From an uncultured Oscillospiraceae bacterium (GTDB taxonomy: Bacteria > Bacillota > Clostridia > Oscillospirales > Oscillospiraceae), in contig CAKUED010000014.1 of NCBI GenBank assembly GCA_934646005.1, positions 1 to 64,000 on the forward strand: 64,000 nucleotides of DNA. The letters are read 5' to 3'. The translations under genes were made by a program, and so were the position numbers. The notes below the pieces were generated by a model that saw only the letters and a program-made list of their open reading frames with translations, made no database searches and was not told the DNA's origin. Below are positions 1-8,774 of the stretch, one piece after another (position 1 is the stretch's first letter; every line of letters begins with the position of its first letter).

Positions 1-104
1 ACCGCCAGCACGCTCTCAGGGATCGCCTCGCAGTAAAAATACTCCTTCCACTGGTCCGCCAGCACGCCGCCGGCCGCGCCCAATGCAGCTTTGATAAGAC
101 CCAT
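1..104 (-). CDS. SPFH-domain protein, N-terminal part (YdjI-like), runs off the window
   Basis: Only the first 34 or so codons are present; the gene continues beyond base 1. The protein starts MGLIKAALGAAGG and continues with an ADQWKEYFYC segment, the usual start of the YdjI/virion-core-like SPFH proteins of Firmicutes, which are membrane-associated scaffold proteins. The ATG at 104 follows an AAAAGGAG ribosome site; an upstream ATG at 109 is out of frame. The short conserved N-terminus is distinctive, but the family assignment rests on these residues alone. Confidence 0.6.
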   Translation of the reverse strand, partial: MGLIKAALGAAGGVLADQWKEYFYCEAIPESVLA

Positions 105-195
105 ATCATTTCTCCTTTTCTGTTCGTAGTCGGTTTCGTTTATGTACGGCGCGGCATACGCCGCGCTGTATTACTGTATGACGCCGCCGGAACGA

Positions 196-1401
196 TCAGA
201 CCGCCGCGCCCTCCTGCCCGATGGACAGCAGCTCGTCGATCGGATAATCGCCGCAGAAAATGCGCTGCAAAAAGACACACAGCGAGCCGTAGAGCGGCGC
301 GATGTCCTCAAAGGTGGAGCGCAGGATACGCAGCTCGCGGTCCATCAAATGCACCGCGATGCCGGTGGATTCGATGTGTGCCTGCATACTGGCGATCAGC
401 TCGTCCGGCAGGAAGAACGCGTCATGTCCCAGCACGACGGTGGGGACGTTGATGAGGTTTAAGTAGTTGTTGATGCCGTAGCCCAGACGGCGCAGCGCGT
501 TATAAAGCGTTGTGTACGCCGTGCGGTCCTCCATCGCAAGCGCCACCGCCTGCTGCATGGTGGAAAGCTGCACGCCGCAGTCCTCGCGGATGCGCTGCAA
601 AATGCGCGGTGTGCTGACATACAGCTCCAAACACCCGTTATTGCCGCAGGTGCACTGCGGACCGTTGCAGTTGATGGACATATGCCCCATTTCGCCGTGG
701 CTTTCAAACAGCTCGCGGTTTGAGATAAGCGCCGCGCCCACGCCGTTCGTGATGCCGACGTAGAGGAAGTCGTCCTCCTCCCGCCCGACGCCGAAATACA
801 GCTCACACAGCCCCGCCGCCTGCATATCGTTGGCGACGTAGACCGGGTACGGGAAATGCCCGCGCAGGAAATCCGCGACCGAGAGCTTTTCAATGCCGTA
901 AAAGCTCGTAATATAGGCAATGCTGCCGTTTTCCGGGTTCACCGCGCCGACCGTCGCCACGCCGATGCCGCAGATGGTGCGCTCGCAGCGGGCAATGAGC
1001 GTCTGCACGAGCCAGCGCAGCTTTTCCAGCACCGTCTGCTCCGATTCGACCTCACCCAGCGCGACCTCCTCGCGGTCAAGCAGGTGCATGGAAAAATCGC
1101 CGACCGCGCCGTAGATCCAGCAGCGGGAGATGAACACGCCCAAAATGACCGGCGCGTGCGCGCACACGCGCAGCACCATCGGCGTGCGCCCCGGCAGCTT
1201 GGCGTGCTCCCCGGGCTGCAGCTCCTCAATGAGCTTTTTGCCGAGAAGCTCGTTGACGATGTTCGTGACCGTCATCTGCGACAGCCTTGAGCGCGCCGCC
1301 AGCTCGCTGCGCGTGATCTGACCGGCGGTGCAGATCATCTGCAAGATAAGCGCGCGGTTATTTTCCTTGATCCCACTCAGGTTGAGTCCCGATTTTCGCA
1401 T
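196..1401 (-). CDS. ROK-family transcriptional regulator (NagC/XylR type)
   Basis: The predicted protein has 401 residues, normal for ROK repressors. Residues about 12-60 form a MarR-like winged helix-turn-helix, and the rest is a ROK sugar-kinase-like domain. Residues about 240-252 carry the ROK zinc motif, seen as CTCGNNGCLE, and GIGVATVGAVNP resembles the phosphate-binding region. The start at 1401 is chosen because the open frame upstream is not family-like, while this ATG follows GGGAGAGGG at good spacing and sits behind a clear promoter. Family members usually repress sugar-catabolic genes and respond to a sugar or sugar phosphate. No sugar operon is visible next to it, so its target is unknown. 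It lies downstream of citrate synthase in the same direction but has its own promoter and is separated by a terminator. Confidence 0.9.
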   Translation of the reverse strand: MRKSGLNLSGIKENNRALILQMICTAGQITRSELAARSRLSQMTVTNIVNELLGKKLIEELQPGEHAKLPGRTPMVLRVCAHAPVILGVFISRCWIYGAVGDFSMHLLDREEVALGEVESEQTVLEKLRWLVQTLIARCERTICGIGVATVGAVNPENGSIAYITSFYGIEKLSVADFLRGHFPYPVYVANDMQAAGLCELYFGVGREEDDFLYVGITNGVGAALISNRELFESHGEMGHMSINCNGPQCTCGNNGCLELYVSTPRILQRIREDCGVQLSTMQQAVALAMEDRTAYTTLYNALRRLGYGINNYLNLINVPTVVLGHDAFFLPDELIASMQAHIESTGIAVHLMDRELRILRSTFEDIAPLYGSLCVFLQRIFCGDYPIDELLSIGQEGAAV

Positions 1402-1434
1402 ACAATTTCGTTTCCCTCTCCCATAATTGGTGAT

Positions 1435-1464
1435 ATTATACCATATTTCGCGCAGCTCTGCCAA
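1435..1464 (-). promoter_or_regulatory. Promoter for the ROK regulator
   Basis: On the minus strand, TTGGCA (1459-1464) and TATAAT (1435-1440) are separated by 18 bases. The predicted transcript starts just upstream of the ribosome site of the ROK gene. Confidence 0.65.
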
Positions 1465-1500
1465 GAACAATCTGTCACTTTGCCGCAAAAGAGTAAAAAA

Positions 1501-1530
1501 GTCCGCCGAAACGGGTTCGTTTCGGCGGAC
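1501..1530 (-). terminator. Rho-independent terminator after citrate synthase
   Basis: A perfect 13-bp stem (GTCCGCCGAAACG with its complement) around a 4-base loop is followed on the minus strand by TTTTTT. It lies 8 bases past the citrate synthase stop codon and insulates the ROK gene. Confidence 0.9.
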
Positions 1531-1538
1531 AGCTTCAA

Positions 1539-2897
1539 TCATCTTGCTTCCAGCGGGATATATTCGTGCGTTTTGAGGGCGGTGCGGTACGCGGGGCGCA
1601 TGATGCGGCCGCCGGTGGCGACCTCCTCCATGCGGTGTGCGCACCAGCCCGCAATGCGCGCCACGGCAAACACCGGCGTGAACAGATCCTCGGGGATGCC
1701 CAGCATATCGTACACGAAGCCGGAGTAGAAGTCCACGTTCGCGCACATCGGGATGTCCAGCTTCTTGCGCTTCGTGATTTTTTCGATGCCCATCTGCTCG
1801 ATGCGCTCCATCAGCTCCAGATCGGCAAGGCAGCCCTTTTCGCGCGCCAGATCGGCGGCGTATTTCTGAATAACGATGGCGCGCGGGTCGGACATCGTAT
1901 ACACCGCGTGCCCCAAGCCGTAGATTTTCCCCGAACGGTCGCCCACCTCGCCGTCCAGGATACGGTCAAGGTACGCGCCCAGCGCCGCGTCGTCGGGCGT
2001 ATGCCCGATGTGGGCGCAGATGTCGCGGTACATCCGCATGACCTTGGCGTTTGCGCCGCCGTGCAGCGGACCCTTCAGCGAACCGACCGCCCCGGCGATA
2101 GCGCTGTAGGTATCAGACCCGGAGGACGAGATGGCGCGGCAGACGAAAGTCGAGTTATTACTGGAATGCTCGGCGTGCAGGATGAGCATCAGATCGAGCA
2201 GATGCGCCTCCTCCGAGGTATAGCTCTGGTCGGGGCGCATCATGCGCAGCAGATTCTCGGCGACCGAAAGCTCCGGCGACGGATTGTGCAGCACCAGTGA
2301 CTCACCCATGAAATAATGCCGCTTTGCCGCGTAGGCGTTCGCCGCGATCAGCGGGAAGCGGCTGACCAGCTCGATCGACTGCCGCAGGATGTTCGGCAGC
2401 GAAGTATCGTCCGCCTGATCGTCAAATGAATACAGCGCCAGCACGCTGCGTGCGAGCTGGTTCATAATGTCGCGGCTGGGGGCTTTGAGGATCATGTCCT
2501 CGGTAAAGGCGGCGGGCATTTTTCGCGCCTGCGACAGTCCGCGGTTGAAGATCGCCTGCTGCTCTTTGGTGGGCAGAGACCCCAGCAGCAGCAGATACGC
2601 CACCTCTTCATAGCCGAAGGTGTTGTTTTTGCGGTGCGCGTCGGCGATGTCCTCCACGCTGATGCCGCGGTAATACAGCTTGCCGGGGGTGGGCACGCGT
2701 TCGCCGTCCACCACATAATAGCCCTGCACGCTGCCGACCTTGCTCACGCCGACCAGAACGCCCGTTCCGTCGTCATTTCGCAGACCGCGCTTGATCATGT
2801 GATCCTCATAATAATGCGGATCAATGGCGTACTCCGCCCGGATCGTCTCGTTCAGCCGCGCGACGTCCAGCCCAAACAGCGTCTTCTTTTCTTCCAT
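1539..2897 (-). CDS. gltA: Citrate synthase family protein
   Basis: This 452-residue protein is a long-form citrate synthase as found in Clostridia. It condenses oxaloacetate with acetyl-CoA to give citrate in the cytoplasm. The three catalytic positions are visible: a His in GPLHGGANAK (about residue 280), a His in GLGHAVY (about 330) and an Asp in NVDFYSG (about 387). The start at 2897 is preferred over upstream frame extensions because MEEKKTLFGL begins the conserved protein and follows AGAGGGGGG. It is transcribed divergently from aconitase and isocitrate dehydrogenase, so the intergenic region probably co-regulates the whole oxidative branch to 2-oxoglutarate. A 2-methylcitrate synthase activity cannot be excluded from sequence, but the neighbours favour citrate. 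Confidence 0.93.
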   Translation of the reverse strand: MEEKKTLFGLDVARLNETIRAEYAIDPHYYEDHMIKRGLRNDDGTGVLVGVSKVGSVQGYYVVDGERVPTPGKLYYRGISVEDIADAHRKNNTFGYEEVAYLLLLGSLPTKEQQAIFNRGLSQARKMPAAFTEDMILKAPSRDIMNQLARSVLALYSFDDQADDTSLPNILRQSIELVSRFPLIAANAYAAKRHYFMGESLVLHNPSPELSVAENLLRMMRPDQSYTSEEAHLLDLMLILHAEHSSNNSTFVCRAISSSGSDTYSAIAGAVGSLKGPLHGGANAKVMRMYRDICAHIGHTPDDAALGAYLDRILDGEVGDRSGKIYGLGHAVYTMSDPRAIVIQKYAADLAREKGCLADLELMERIEQMGIEKITKRKKLDIPMCANVDFYSGFVYDMLGIPEDLFTPVFAVARIAGWCAHRMEEVATGGRIMRPAYRTALKTHEYIPLEAR

Positions 2898-2927
2898 TGC
2901 CGAGCCCCCCTCTGTTGCTTTTTTCAC

Positions 2928-2956
2928 ATTGTAAAGCATATTTCGCAAAAATGCAA
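2928..2956 (-). promoter_or_regulatory. Promoter for citrate synthase
   Basis: Minus-strand TTGCAT (2951-2956) and TACAAT (2928-2933) are separated by 17 bases. The leader to the ATG is about 25 nt. Confidence 0.65.
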
Positions 2957-3068
2957 GTGGTATTTTGAAAAAATTCATAACGGAACGTTTTTGCCCGCAT
3001 TCATGCAGTGAATCCTTCAAAAATGAATAAAAACTTTTTTTAGCCTGCAATTTTAGTAGACTTTTTAC

Positions 3069-3097
3069 TTGCGAAACGCCGCGAAAGCTGTTATACT
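3069..3097 (+). promoter_or_regulatory. Promoter for the aconitase-isocitrate dehydrogenase operon
   Basis: TTGCGA (3069-3074) and TATACT (3092-3097) are separated by 17 bases, about 40 bases upstream of the aconitase ATG. It sits back to back with the citrate synthase promoter. Confidence 0.65.
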
Positions 3098-3137
3098 GTT
3101 GTCAAACAAAATTACACAGCAAAGAAGGCGAACATTC

Positions 3138-5372
3138 ATGCAGCTTTGGAACAACCCGACCGTTCTGAAAAACGGCAAGCCGCAGAGCGCGGCGGACGGC
3201 AGCCGTGCGGGCACGATCGCGTGGCAGATCCTGCACGCGCACTCGTCCGGCGACGAGCAGCACCTGCGCATCCGCTTTGACTCGCTCATCTCGCACGACA
3301 TCACCTACGTTGGCATCATCCAGACGGCGCGCGCGAGTGGGCTTACCCACTTCCCCGTCCCCTATGTGCTGACGAACTGCCACAACAGCCTGTGCGCCGT
3401 GGGCGGCACGATCAATGAGGACGACCATGTATTCGGTCTGTCCGCCGCAAAAAAATACGGCGGCATCTATGTGCCCGCCAATCAGGCGGTCATTCACCAG
3501 TACGCGCGCGAAATGATGACCGGCTGCGGGCGGATGATCCTCGGCTCTGACAGCCACACGCGCTACGGCGCGCTTGGCACGATGGGCGTTGGCGAGGGCG
3601 GCCCGGAGATCGTCAAGCAGCTTTTAGAGAACACCTACGACATCGCCATGCCGCCGGTCGTGCTGGTGTACCTCACCGGCAAGCCCCGGCAGGGCGTCGG
3701 TCCGCACGACGTGGCGATCGCGCTGTGCGGCGCGGTGTACGACAGCGGCTTTGTCAAGAATAAGGTGCTGGAATTTGCCGGTCCGGGCGTTGCCTCCCTG
3801 CCGATGGATTTCCGCATCGGCATCGACGTGATGACCACGGAGACGGCGTGCCTGTCCTCCATCTGGCAGACAGACGACAAAGTCGAGGAATATCTGGCGC
3901 AGCACGGGCGTGCGGACGCGTACCGCCGGCTCGCGCCCGCCGAGGGTGCGCAGTATGACGCGGCAATTATTATTGACCTGTCACAGATCGAGCCGATGGC
4001 GGCGCTGCCGTTCCATCCCTCGCGCGCGTTCACCATTCACGATTTGCAGGAAAACGGCGCGGACATCCTGCGCCAGACCGAGCAGCTCGCGCAGCAGCAG
4101 TTCGGCGGCAAGGTGTCGCTGCATCTGACCGACAAGCTGGTAAATGGCAAGCTGCACATCGATCAGGGCATCATCGCCGGCTGCTCCGGCGGTATGTATG
4201 ATAACATCGCCGAGGCTGCCGCCATTCTGGACGGGTACGACGTCGGCTGCGGATACTTTTCGCTGTCGGTCTATCCGCCGTCCATCCCGGTCAATCTCGA
4301 ACTCATCCAAAGCGGCGTGCAGCAGCGGCTGCTGGAGGCGGGCGCGCTGTTTAAGCCGTGCTTCTGCGGTCCGTGCTTCGGCGCGGGCGACGTGCCGGCA
4401 AACGACGCGCTGTCCATCCGCCACACCACGCGCAACTTCCCCAACCGAGAGGGCTCGAAGCCCGCGAACGGGCAGCTTGCCGCCGTGATGCTCATGGACG
4501 CGCGCTCCATCGCAGCCACCGCCCGCAATCACGGCGTGCTCACCGCCGCGACTGACATCGACTACACTGCCCCCGCGCCGCACACGGCGCACTTTGACGC
4601 GGGCGTGTACGAAAAGCGCTGCTACTTCGGCTTCGGCAAGCCCGACGCGACTGCCGAGCTGAAATTCGGTCCGAACATCACCGAGTGGCCGAAGATCCCG
4701 AAGCTGACGGACGACCTGCTCTTAAAGCTCGCGTGCGTCATCCACGATCCCGTCACCACCACGGACGAGCTCATCCCGTCGGGCGAAACGTCGTCCTACC
4801 GCTCGAACCCGCTGAAGCTGGCGACGTTCGCGCTCTCGCGGCGCGAGCCGCAGTATGTGGCGCGCGCGCAGCAGACGCAGGCGCTCGAAGCGTCCCGTCA
4901 GGCAGGTACGCCCGACGCGGAGCTTCTGGATGTGATGAAGACGCTCGGCAAGGATGCGTCCGCGCTCAGCACACTCTCGGTCGGCTCGGTCATCTTTGCC
5001 AACAAGCCTGGCGACGGCTCGGCGCGCGAGCAGGCGGCATCCTGCCAGCGTGTGCTCGGCGGCGCGGCGAATATCTGCTATGAATTTGCCACCAAGCGCT
5101 ACCGCTCCAACTGCATCAACTGGGGCATGATGCCCTTTACCATCGACGAGGGCGTCGCGTTCGACTACGACGCGGGCGACTATGTCTACGTCCCCGGCAT
5201 CCGCGCCGCCATCGAGTCCGGCGCGCGCGACGTTGCCGCGCAGATCGTCACCAAAGCGGGCTGCACGCCAATCACGCTGCACCTGCCGGAGCTGACGAAG
5301 GAAGAGCGCCAGATTTTGCTGGAAGGCTGCCTGATGAATTATTACGCCGCCCAGCGCGCGCAGAAAGGCTGA
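3138..5372 (+). CDS. Aconitase-family hydratase (YbhJ-like)
   Basis: This 744-residue protein belongs to the aconitase superfamily and should interconvert citrate and isocitrate using a [4Fe-4S] cluster. Cluster ligands are seen in AGCSGGMYDN (about residue 347) and in CGPCFGAG (about 409-416), where the two Cys flank GP as in aconitases. GSDSHTRYGALG is the conserved substrate-pocket segment, and TTRNFPNREGSK matches the R-N-F region after the cluster motif. The start at 3138 is chosen by the AGAAGG ribosome site; codons before it overlap the promoter. The next gene begins 3 bases after the stop, so the two are translationally linked. It resembles the YbhJ-type hydratases more than AcnA or AcnB. 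Its position between citrate synthase and isocitrate dehydrogenase supports the citrate to isocitrate role. Confidence 0.88.
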   Translation: MQLWNNPTVLKNGKPQSAADGSRAGTIAWQILHAHSSGDEQHLRIRFDSLISHDITYVGIIQTARASGLTHFPVPYVLTNCHNSLCAVGGTINEDDHVFGLSAAKKYGGIYVPANQAVIHQYAREMMTGCGRMILGSDSHTRYGALGTMGVGEGGPEIVKQLLENTYDIAMPPVVLVYLTGKPRQGVGPHDVAIALCGAVYDSGFVKNKVLEFAGPGVASLPMDFRIGIDVMTTETACLSSIWQTDDKVEEYLAQHGRADAYRRLAPAEGAQYDAAIIIDLSQIEPMAALPFHPSRAFTIHDLQENGADILRQTEQLAQQQFGGKVSLHLTDKLVNGKLHIDQGIIAGCSGGMYDNIAEAAAILDGYDVGCGYFSLSVYPPSIPVNLELIQSGVQQRLLEAGALFKPCFCGPCFGAGDVPANDALSIRHTTRNFPNREGSKPANGQLAAVMLMDARSIAATARNHGVLTAATDIDYTAPAPHTAHFDAGVYEKRCYFGFGKPDATAELKFGPNITEWPKIPKLTDDLLLKLACVIHDPVTTTDELIPSGETSSYRSNPLKLATFALSRREPQYVARAQQTQALEASRQAGTPDAELLDVMKTLGKDASALSTLSVGSVIFANKPGDGSAREQAASCQRVLGGAANICYEFATKRYRSNCINWGMMPFTIDEGVAFDYDAGDYVYVPGIRAAIESGARDVAAQIVTKAGCTPITLHLPELTKEERQILLEGCLMNYYAAQRAQKG

Positions 5373-5375
5373 ACT

Positions 5376-6572
5376 ATGGAAAAAATCAAAATGAACCCCA
5401 TCGTGGAGATGGACGGCGACGAAATGACCCGCATTCTCTGGAAGGAGATCAAGGACCGGCTGCTGCTGCCGTTTGTGGAGCTGAACACCGAATATTATGA
5501 CCTCGGTCTTCCGCACCGCGACGAGACGGGCGACCAGGTGACGATCGACGCGGGCAACGCCATCAAGCGCCTGCACGTCGGCGTCAAGTGCGCCACCATC
5601 ACCCCGAACGCGCAGCGGATGGAGGAATATAAGCTCCACGAGATGTGGAAGAGCCCCAACGGCACGATCCGCGCCATTCTGGACGGCACGGTGTTCCGCG
5701 CGCCCATCCTCACGGGCATGATCCCGGCATATGTCTCCGGCTGGAAAAAGCCCATCACCATCGCGCGTCACGCCTATGGCGACCTCTATAAGGGCACGGA
5801 GTACCGCGTCCCCTGCCCCGGCACGGCGACGCTCAGCTTCCGCGGCACAGACGGCACAGAGTTTTCCAAGACCATCTACGAGTTTGAGTGCCCGGGCGTT
5901 TTGCAGGGGCTTTACAACAAGGATTCGTCCATCGAGTCCTTTGCACGGAGCTGCTTTGCCTACGCGCTGACCACAAAGCAGGATCTTTGGTTCTCTGCCA
6001 AGGATACCATCTCCAAGCAGTACGACCAGACGTTCAAGCTCATCTTCCAGCGTATTTTTGACGAGGAGTACAAGGCGGAGTTTGAAAAGGCGGGCATCAC
6101 CTATTTCTACACGCTCATCGACGATGCCGTGGCGCGCGTCATGCGCTCCGAGGGCGGCTTTATCTGGGCGTGCAAGAACTACGATGGCGACGTGATGAGC
6201 GACATGATCTCCGCCGCGTTCGGCAGTCTTGCCATGATGACGAGCGTGCTCGTCTCCCCGGATGGGAACTATGAATACGAGGCGGCGCACGGCACGATCA
6301 CGCGCCATTACTACCGCTTCCTCAAGGGCGAGCAGACCTCGTCCAACCCCGTGGCGACGATCTTCGCCTGGACGGGCGCGCTTAGAAAGCGCGGCGAGCT
6401 GGACGGCAACGCGCCGCTCGTAACGTTTGCGGATAAGCTCGACGCGGCGTGCATCGCCACCATCCAGTCCGGCACGATGACGGGCGACCTCGCCTGCCTG
6501 TGCGGCAAAACGGGCGTGACGTCCGTCGCGTTCCTCGACGCCGTCCGCGCCACGCTGGAAAGCTCCCTGTAA
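5376..6572 (+). CDS. icd: NADP-dependent isocitrate dehydrogenase, eukaryote-like subfamily
   Basis: The 398-residue protein oxidatively decarboxylates isocitrate to 2-oxoglutarate. It begins with the conserved VEMDGDEMTR segment, and residues about 75-78 (TITPN) and 95-100 (SPNGTIR) match the substrate loop of the dimeric, eukaryote-like NADP enzymes rather than E. coli-type Icd. Metal-binding Asp residues lie in the CKNYDGDVMSD segment near 265-273. It starts 3 bases after the aconitase stop and ends at a bidirectional terminator. With citrate synthase and aconitase it completes the branch that supplies 2-oxoglutarate and NADPH for glutamate synthesis. No further TCA enzymes are in view. 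Confidence 0.95.
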   Translation: MEKIKMNPIVEMDGDEMTRILWKEIKDRLLLPFVELNTEYYDLGLPHRDETGDQVTIDAGNAIKRLHVGVKCATITPNAQRMEEYKLHEMWKSPNGTIRAILDGTVFRAPILTGMIPAYVSGWKKPITIARHAYGDLYKGTEYRVPCPGTATLSFRGTDGTEFSKTIYEFECPGVLQGLYNKDSSIESFARSCFAYALTTKQDLWFSAKDTISKQYDQTFKLIFQRIFDEEYKAEFEKAGITYFYTLIDDAVARVMRSEGGFIWACKNYDGDVMSDMISAAFGSLAMMTSVLVSPDGNYEYEAAHGTITRHYYRFLKGEQTSSNPVATIFAWTGALRKRGELDGNAPLVTFADKLDAACIATIQSGTMTGDLACLCGKTGVTSVAFLDAVRATLESSL

Positions 6573-6590
6573 CTCTACAGGTCATAAAAA

Positions 6591-6626
6591 CCCTGCCGGT
6601 CGAAGCAGACCGGCAGGGTGTTTTTT
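6591..6626. terminator. Bidirectional terminator between convergent genes
   Basis: A perfect 11-bp stem (CCCTGCCGGTC with its complement) has a 6-base loop, TTTTTT on the plus side, and AAAAA before it serving the minus strand. It separates icd from the convergent glycosyltransferase, whose stop codon lies inside the T run. Confidence 0.92.
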
Positions 6627-7743
6627 ATGTCGTTTGGTGGTCGCGCAGCCAGCCGTGGACGATGTCGGCGGGTGTGCCTGCAACGCTCTCCATCGCGCGG
6701 CGCATTTCCGCAAGGCGCGCATCGTCGTGTACAAGCGCCAGCGCAAGCTCCGCGATCTCGTTCGGCGTATTCGCTGTGACCGCCATCCCGGCGCGCAGGA
6801 AAAAGTCCAGATTGTGCTCTTCGCAGCCGGCAACGGCGTCGATCAGCACCATCGGCAGCCGTGCGGCGACCGCCTCGCTCGTGCTCAAGCCGCCGGGCTT
6901 GGTAAGGAACACGTCCGCCCCGTGCAGCAGCGCGGGTACATCGTCCACCTGCCCCAGCAGGCGCACATGCTCCGCGCCCGCCGTCTGCTTTTGCAGCTTC
7001 CTAAGCAGCGCCTCGTTTTTACTGCATACCACACTCAGGACATCGTTCGGCTGCATCCGCTCGCTGAGAAGCAGCGTCAGCTCCTCCATCGGTCCGCAGC
7101 CCATGCTGCCGCACATCATCACCAGATGCCGCTGCTCCGGCAGCAAGCCGAGCGCGCGCTTTGCCTGCGCCTTTTCCGGGCGGGCGTAAAATTCGCGCCG
7201 CACCGGCATCCCGCTCGCAACCAGCTTTTCCCGGGGAATGCCGCAGTGCGCGAACTCGTCCGCGAGCGCAGCCGCGGGCATGAAATACCAGTCAAGCGCG
7301 GAGTCCGCCGTGCACGGCGAGCAGGTGTAGTCCGTGGACACATGGCTTGTCAGCACGCGCAGCTCCGGGAAACGCCGCCGCAGCTCCGTCAGCGCAAGCG
7401 CCGGAAAAACGTGCGTGCAGATGACGTTGTCATACCCGCCCGCCGTGATGCACGCATACATCTTGCGCACGCCGGAGGTGATGTAGCGGTACACCGCCGT
7501 TCCCTCGCGGAACAGATCGTCGCGCTCCTCCGCCTTTTCGTAGCCCGCGCTGAATAGCCGCGGCGCGTACAGATAGATGCGCGTGTGCCAGTTGGAGATA
7601 AACTGCGACGCGCGCTCGGAGATGAACGTCAGCGCGTCCACAATGTCGCACACCTCGCCGTTTGCGCGGTACGCCTCCTGGATGGCACGGGCGCAGGAAT
7701 TATGTCCCGCGCCGGTGTTGCAGCTCAATATCAAAGTCCGCAT
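6625..7743 (-). CDS. Processive diacylglycerol/glycolipid glycosyltransferase (MGDG synthase/UgtP-like, GT28)
   Basis: The 372-residue protein has the MGDG-synthase N-terminal signature CNTGAGHNS (residues 8-16) and the C-terminal nucleotide-sugar site around TKPGGLSTSEA (about residue 283), typical of UgtP and MurG-like GT28 enzymes. Such enzymes transfer glucose or galactose from a UDP-sugar to diacylglycerol at the inner membrane leaflet. It is the last gene of a five-gene minus-strand operon and starts 2 bases after the stop of the acyltransferase-like gene, so the two may act on the same glycolipid. Sugar donor and acceptor cannot be read from sequence. No transmembrane segment is evident, as expected for a peripheral enzyme. 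Confidence 0.85.
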   Translation of the reverse strand: MRTLILSCNTGAGHNSCARAIQEAYRANGEVCDIVDALTFISERASQFISNWHTRIYLYAPRLFSAGYEKAEERDDLFREGTAVYRYITSGVRKMYACITAGGYDNVICTHVFPALALTELRRRFPELRVLTSHVSTDYTCSPCTADSALDWYFMPAAALADEFAHCGIPREKLVASGMPVRREFYARPEKAQAKRALGLLPEQRHLVMMCGSMGCGPMEELTLLLSERMQPNDVLSVVCSKNEALLRKLQKQTAGAEHVRLLGQVDDVPALLHGADVFLTKPGGLSTSEAVAARLPMVLIDAVAGCEEHNLDFFLRAGMAVTANTPNEIAELALALVHDDARLAEMRRAMESVAGTPADIVHGWLRDHQTT

Positions 7744-7745
7744 GG

Positions 7746-8228
7746 TCAGTGCTCCTTGCTCCCCGCCGCGCGCTGCCGCTGATACAGCCGCAGCAGCCGC
7801 GGGCGGTTATATCTCTGCACGAGAATAAACGTCAGATTTCCAAACACAATGTACACCGCCGCCGCGATCCAGCCGCCCGCGCCGCGCCATAAAAACGGCA
7901 TCGCCAGCCCCAGAAACGACAGCACTGTGTGCGTCAGCTCCGCCACGCACGTCTCCGCGATCATGCGCGGCAGGTCGGCGGCAGTCTCCTTTGTCAGGCG
8001 CTTGGCGGGCATGAGCCTTGTAAACAGGCGGCTCATATCCGGCACGCGCGCCTGCCAGCGGCGGATGCGAAGCCGCTTCCACAGCCCGTCCTCCCACGCA
8101 TACGCGCGCCACGGGAAGCGCTCCGGGTGGAATGTGCACCGCGCGAGCAGCCGTCCGGCAAAAAACGACACGATCCCCAGCACACCCGCATACAGCGCGC
8201 AGCTTAAAAAGCCAAGGCAGCCGGTCAC
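7746..8228 (-). CDS. CrtO-like glycolipid acyltransferase, integral membrane
   Basis: The 160-residue protein has a hydrophobic N-terminus (about residues 5-27), a basic middle part and a second hydrophobic stretch near 110-135, followed by VQRYNRPRL. That C-terminal segment and the overall layout match the glycosyl-4,4'-diaponeurosporenoate acyltransferase (CrtO) family. The staphylococcal member acylates a glycosylated carotenoid. No carotenoid genes are nearby; the adjacent glycosyltransferase suggests acylation of a glycosylated lipid here, which is inference. It begins 3 bases after the DUF308 stop and ends 2 bases before the glycosyltransferase ATG. Confidence 0.7.
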   Translation of the reverse strand: MTGCLGFLSCALYAGVLGIVSFFAGRLLARCTFHPERFPWRAYAWEDGLWKRLRIRRWQARVPDMSRLFTRLMPAKRLTKETAADLPRMIAETCVAELTHTVLSFLGLAMPFLWRGAGGWIAAAVYIVFGNLTFILVQRYNRPRLLRLYQRQRAAGSKEH

Positions 8229-8231
8229 GCC

Positions 8232-8774
8232 TTACTCCCGCAGACCGATGCGGCTGAAGGCGAGCAGAATACAGTCCGCGCCCAGCAGCACCAGATAAAA
8301 CGCCACGATGTATTGCAGCGACAGCAGTGATACCCACGGGTCAAACAGCATCATCGCGCCGAGGATCAGCCCGAGGATGTTGAGAATGAGCGTAAACCAG
8401 TACGCCGCCCGTCCGGCAAAGAAGCTGACGGCGTTCAGCCCCGCCAGACGCGAGATGCAGTGCGCGATGAACCACAGCGGGAACAGCAGGCTCAGCACCC
8501 ATTTGCCCGCGTTGGGGTACACCAGCAGCATCACGCCCGCCATCACGCTCAACGCGCCGGAGATGAGCGACACGACCGGTCCGAAGCCGTGATAGCGCTC
8601 CACACGGATATACAGCAGAATATCCGCCACGCCCATCGCGATAGCGAAAATGCCATAGACCACAATAAAGCCCGTCAGCGCGCGGTCCGGGCACGCAAAC
8701 GTATAGCAGCCCAGAGCGATCAGCAAAATGCCCTCGATCAGCTCCAGCCATCCAAACCCGGAACGTCTTTTCAT
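8232..8774 (-). CDS. DUF308/HdeD-family membrane protein, copy 2
   Basis: This 180-residue protein is almost entirely hydrophobic, with about six transmembrane helices in three hairpins, as in HdeD-like DUF308 proteins. The repeated helix-hairpin pattern with a YGIFAIAMGVADI-type segment is the family hallmark. E. coli HdeD is linked to acid resistance, but the biochemical role of the family is not known. Its ATG overlaps the ftsH stop (ATGA), so it is translationally coupled to the protease. A second DUF308 gene sits directly upstream of ftsH, making the protease flanked on both sides. Confidence 0.8.
   Translation of the reverse strand: MKRRSGFGWLELIEGILLIALGCYTFACPDRALTGFIVVYGIFAIAMGVADILLYIRVERYHGFGPVVSLISGALSVMAGVMLLVYPNAGKWVLSLLFPLWFIAHCISRLAGLNAVSFFAGRAAYWFTLILNILGLILGAMMLFDPWVSLLSLQYIVAFYLVLLGADCILLAFSRIGLRE

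Noticed and set aside
141..167. GC hairpin after the ROK regulator as a terminator
   Set aside because: The stem is good, but no U run follows on the minus strand, so a terminator call is not supported.
2957..3068. ArgR-box-like word ATGAATAAAAA between citrate synthase and aconitase
   Set aside because: Only one half of the box matches, and AT-rich promoter DNA gives such words by chance.
4722..6308. A 528-codon minus-strand frame across aconitase and isocitrate dehydrogenase
   Set aside because: It is a GC-driven shadow of two well-conserved enzyme genes and shows no family features.
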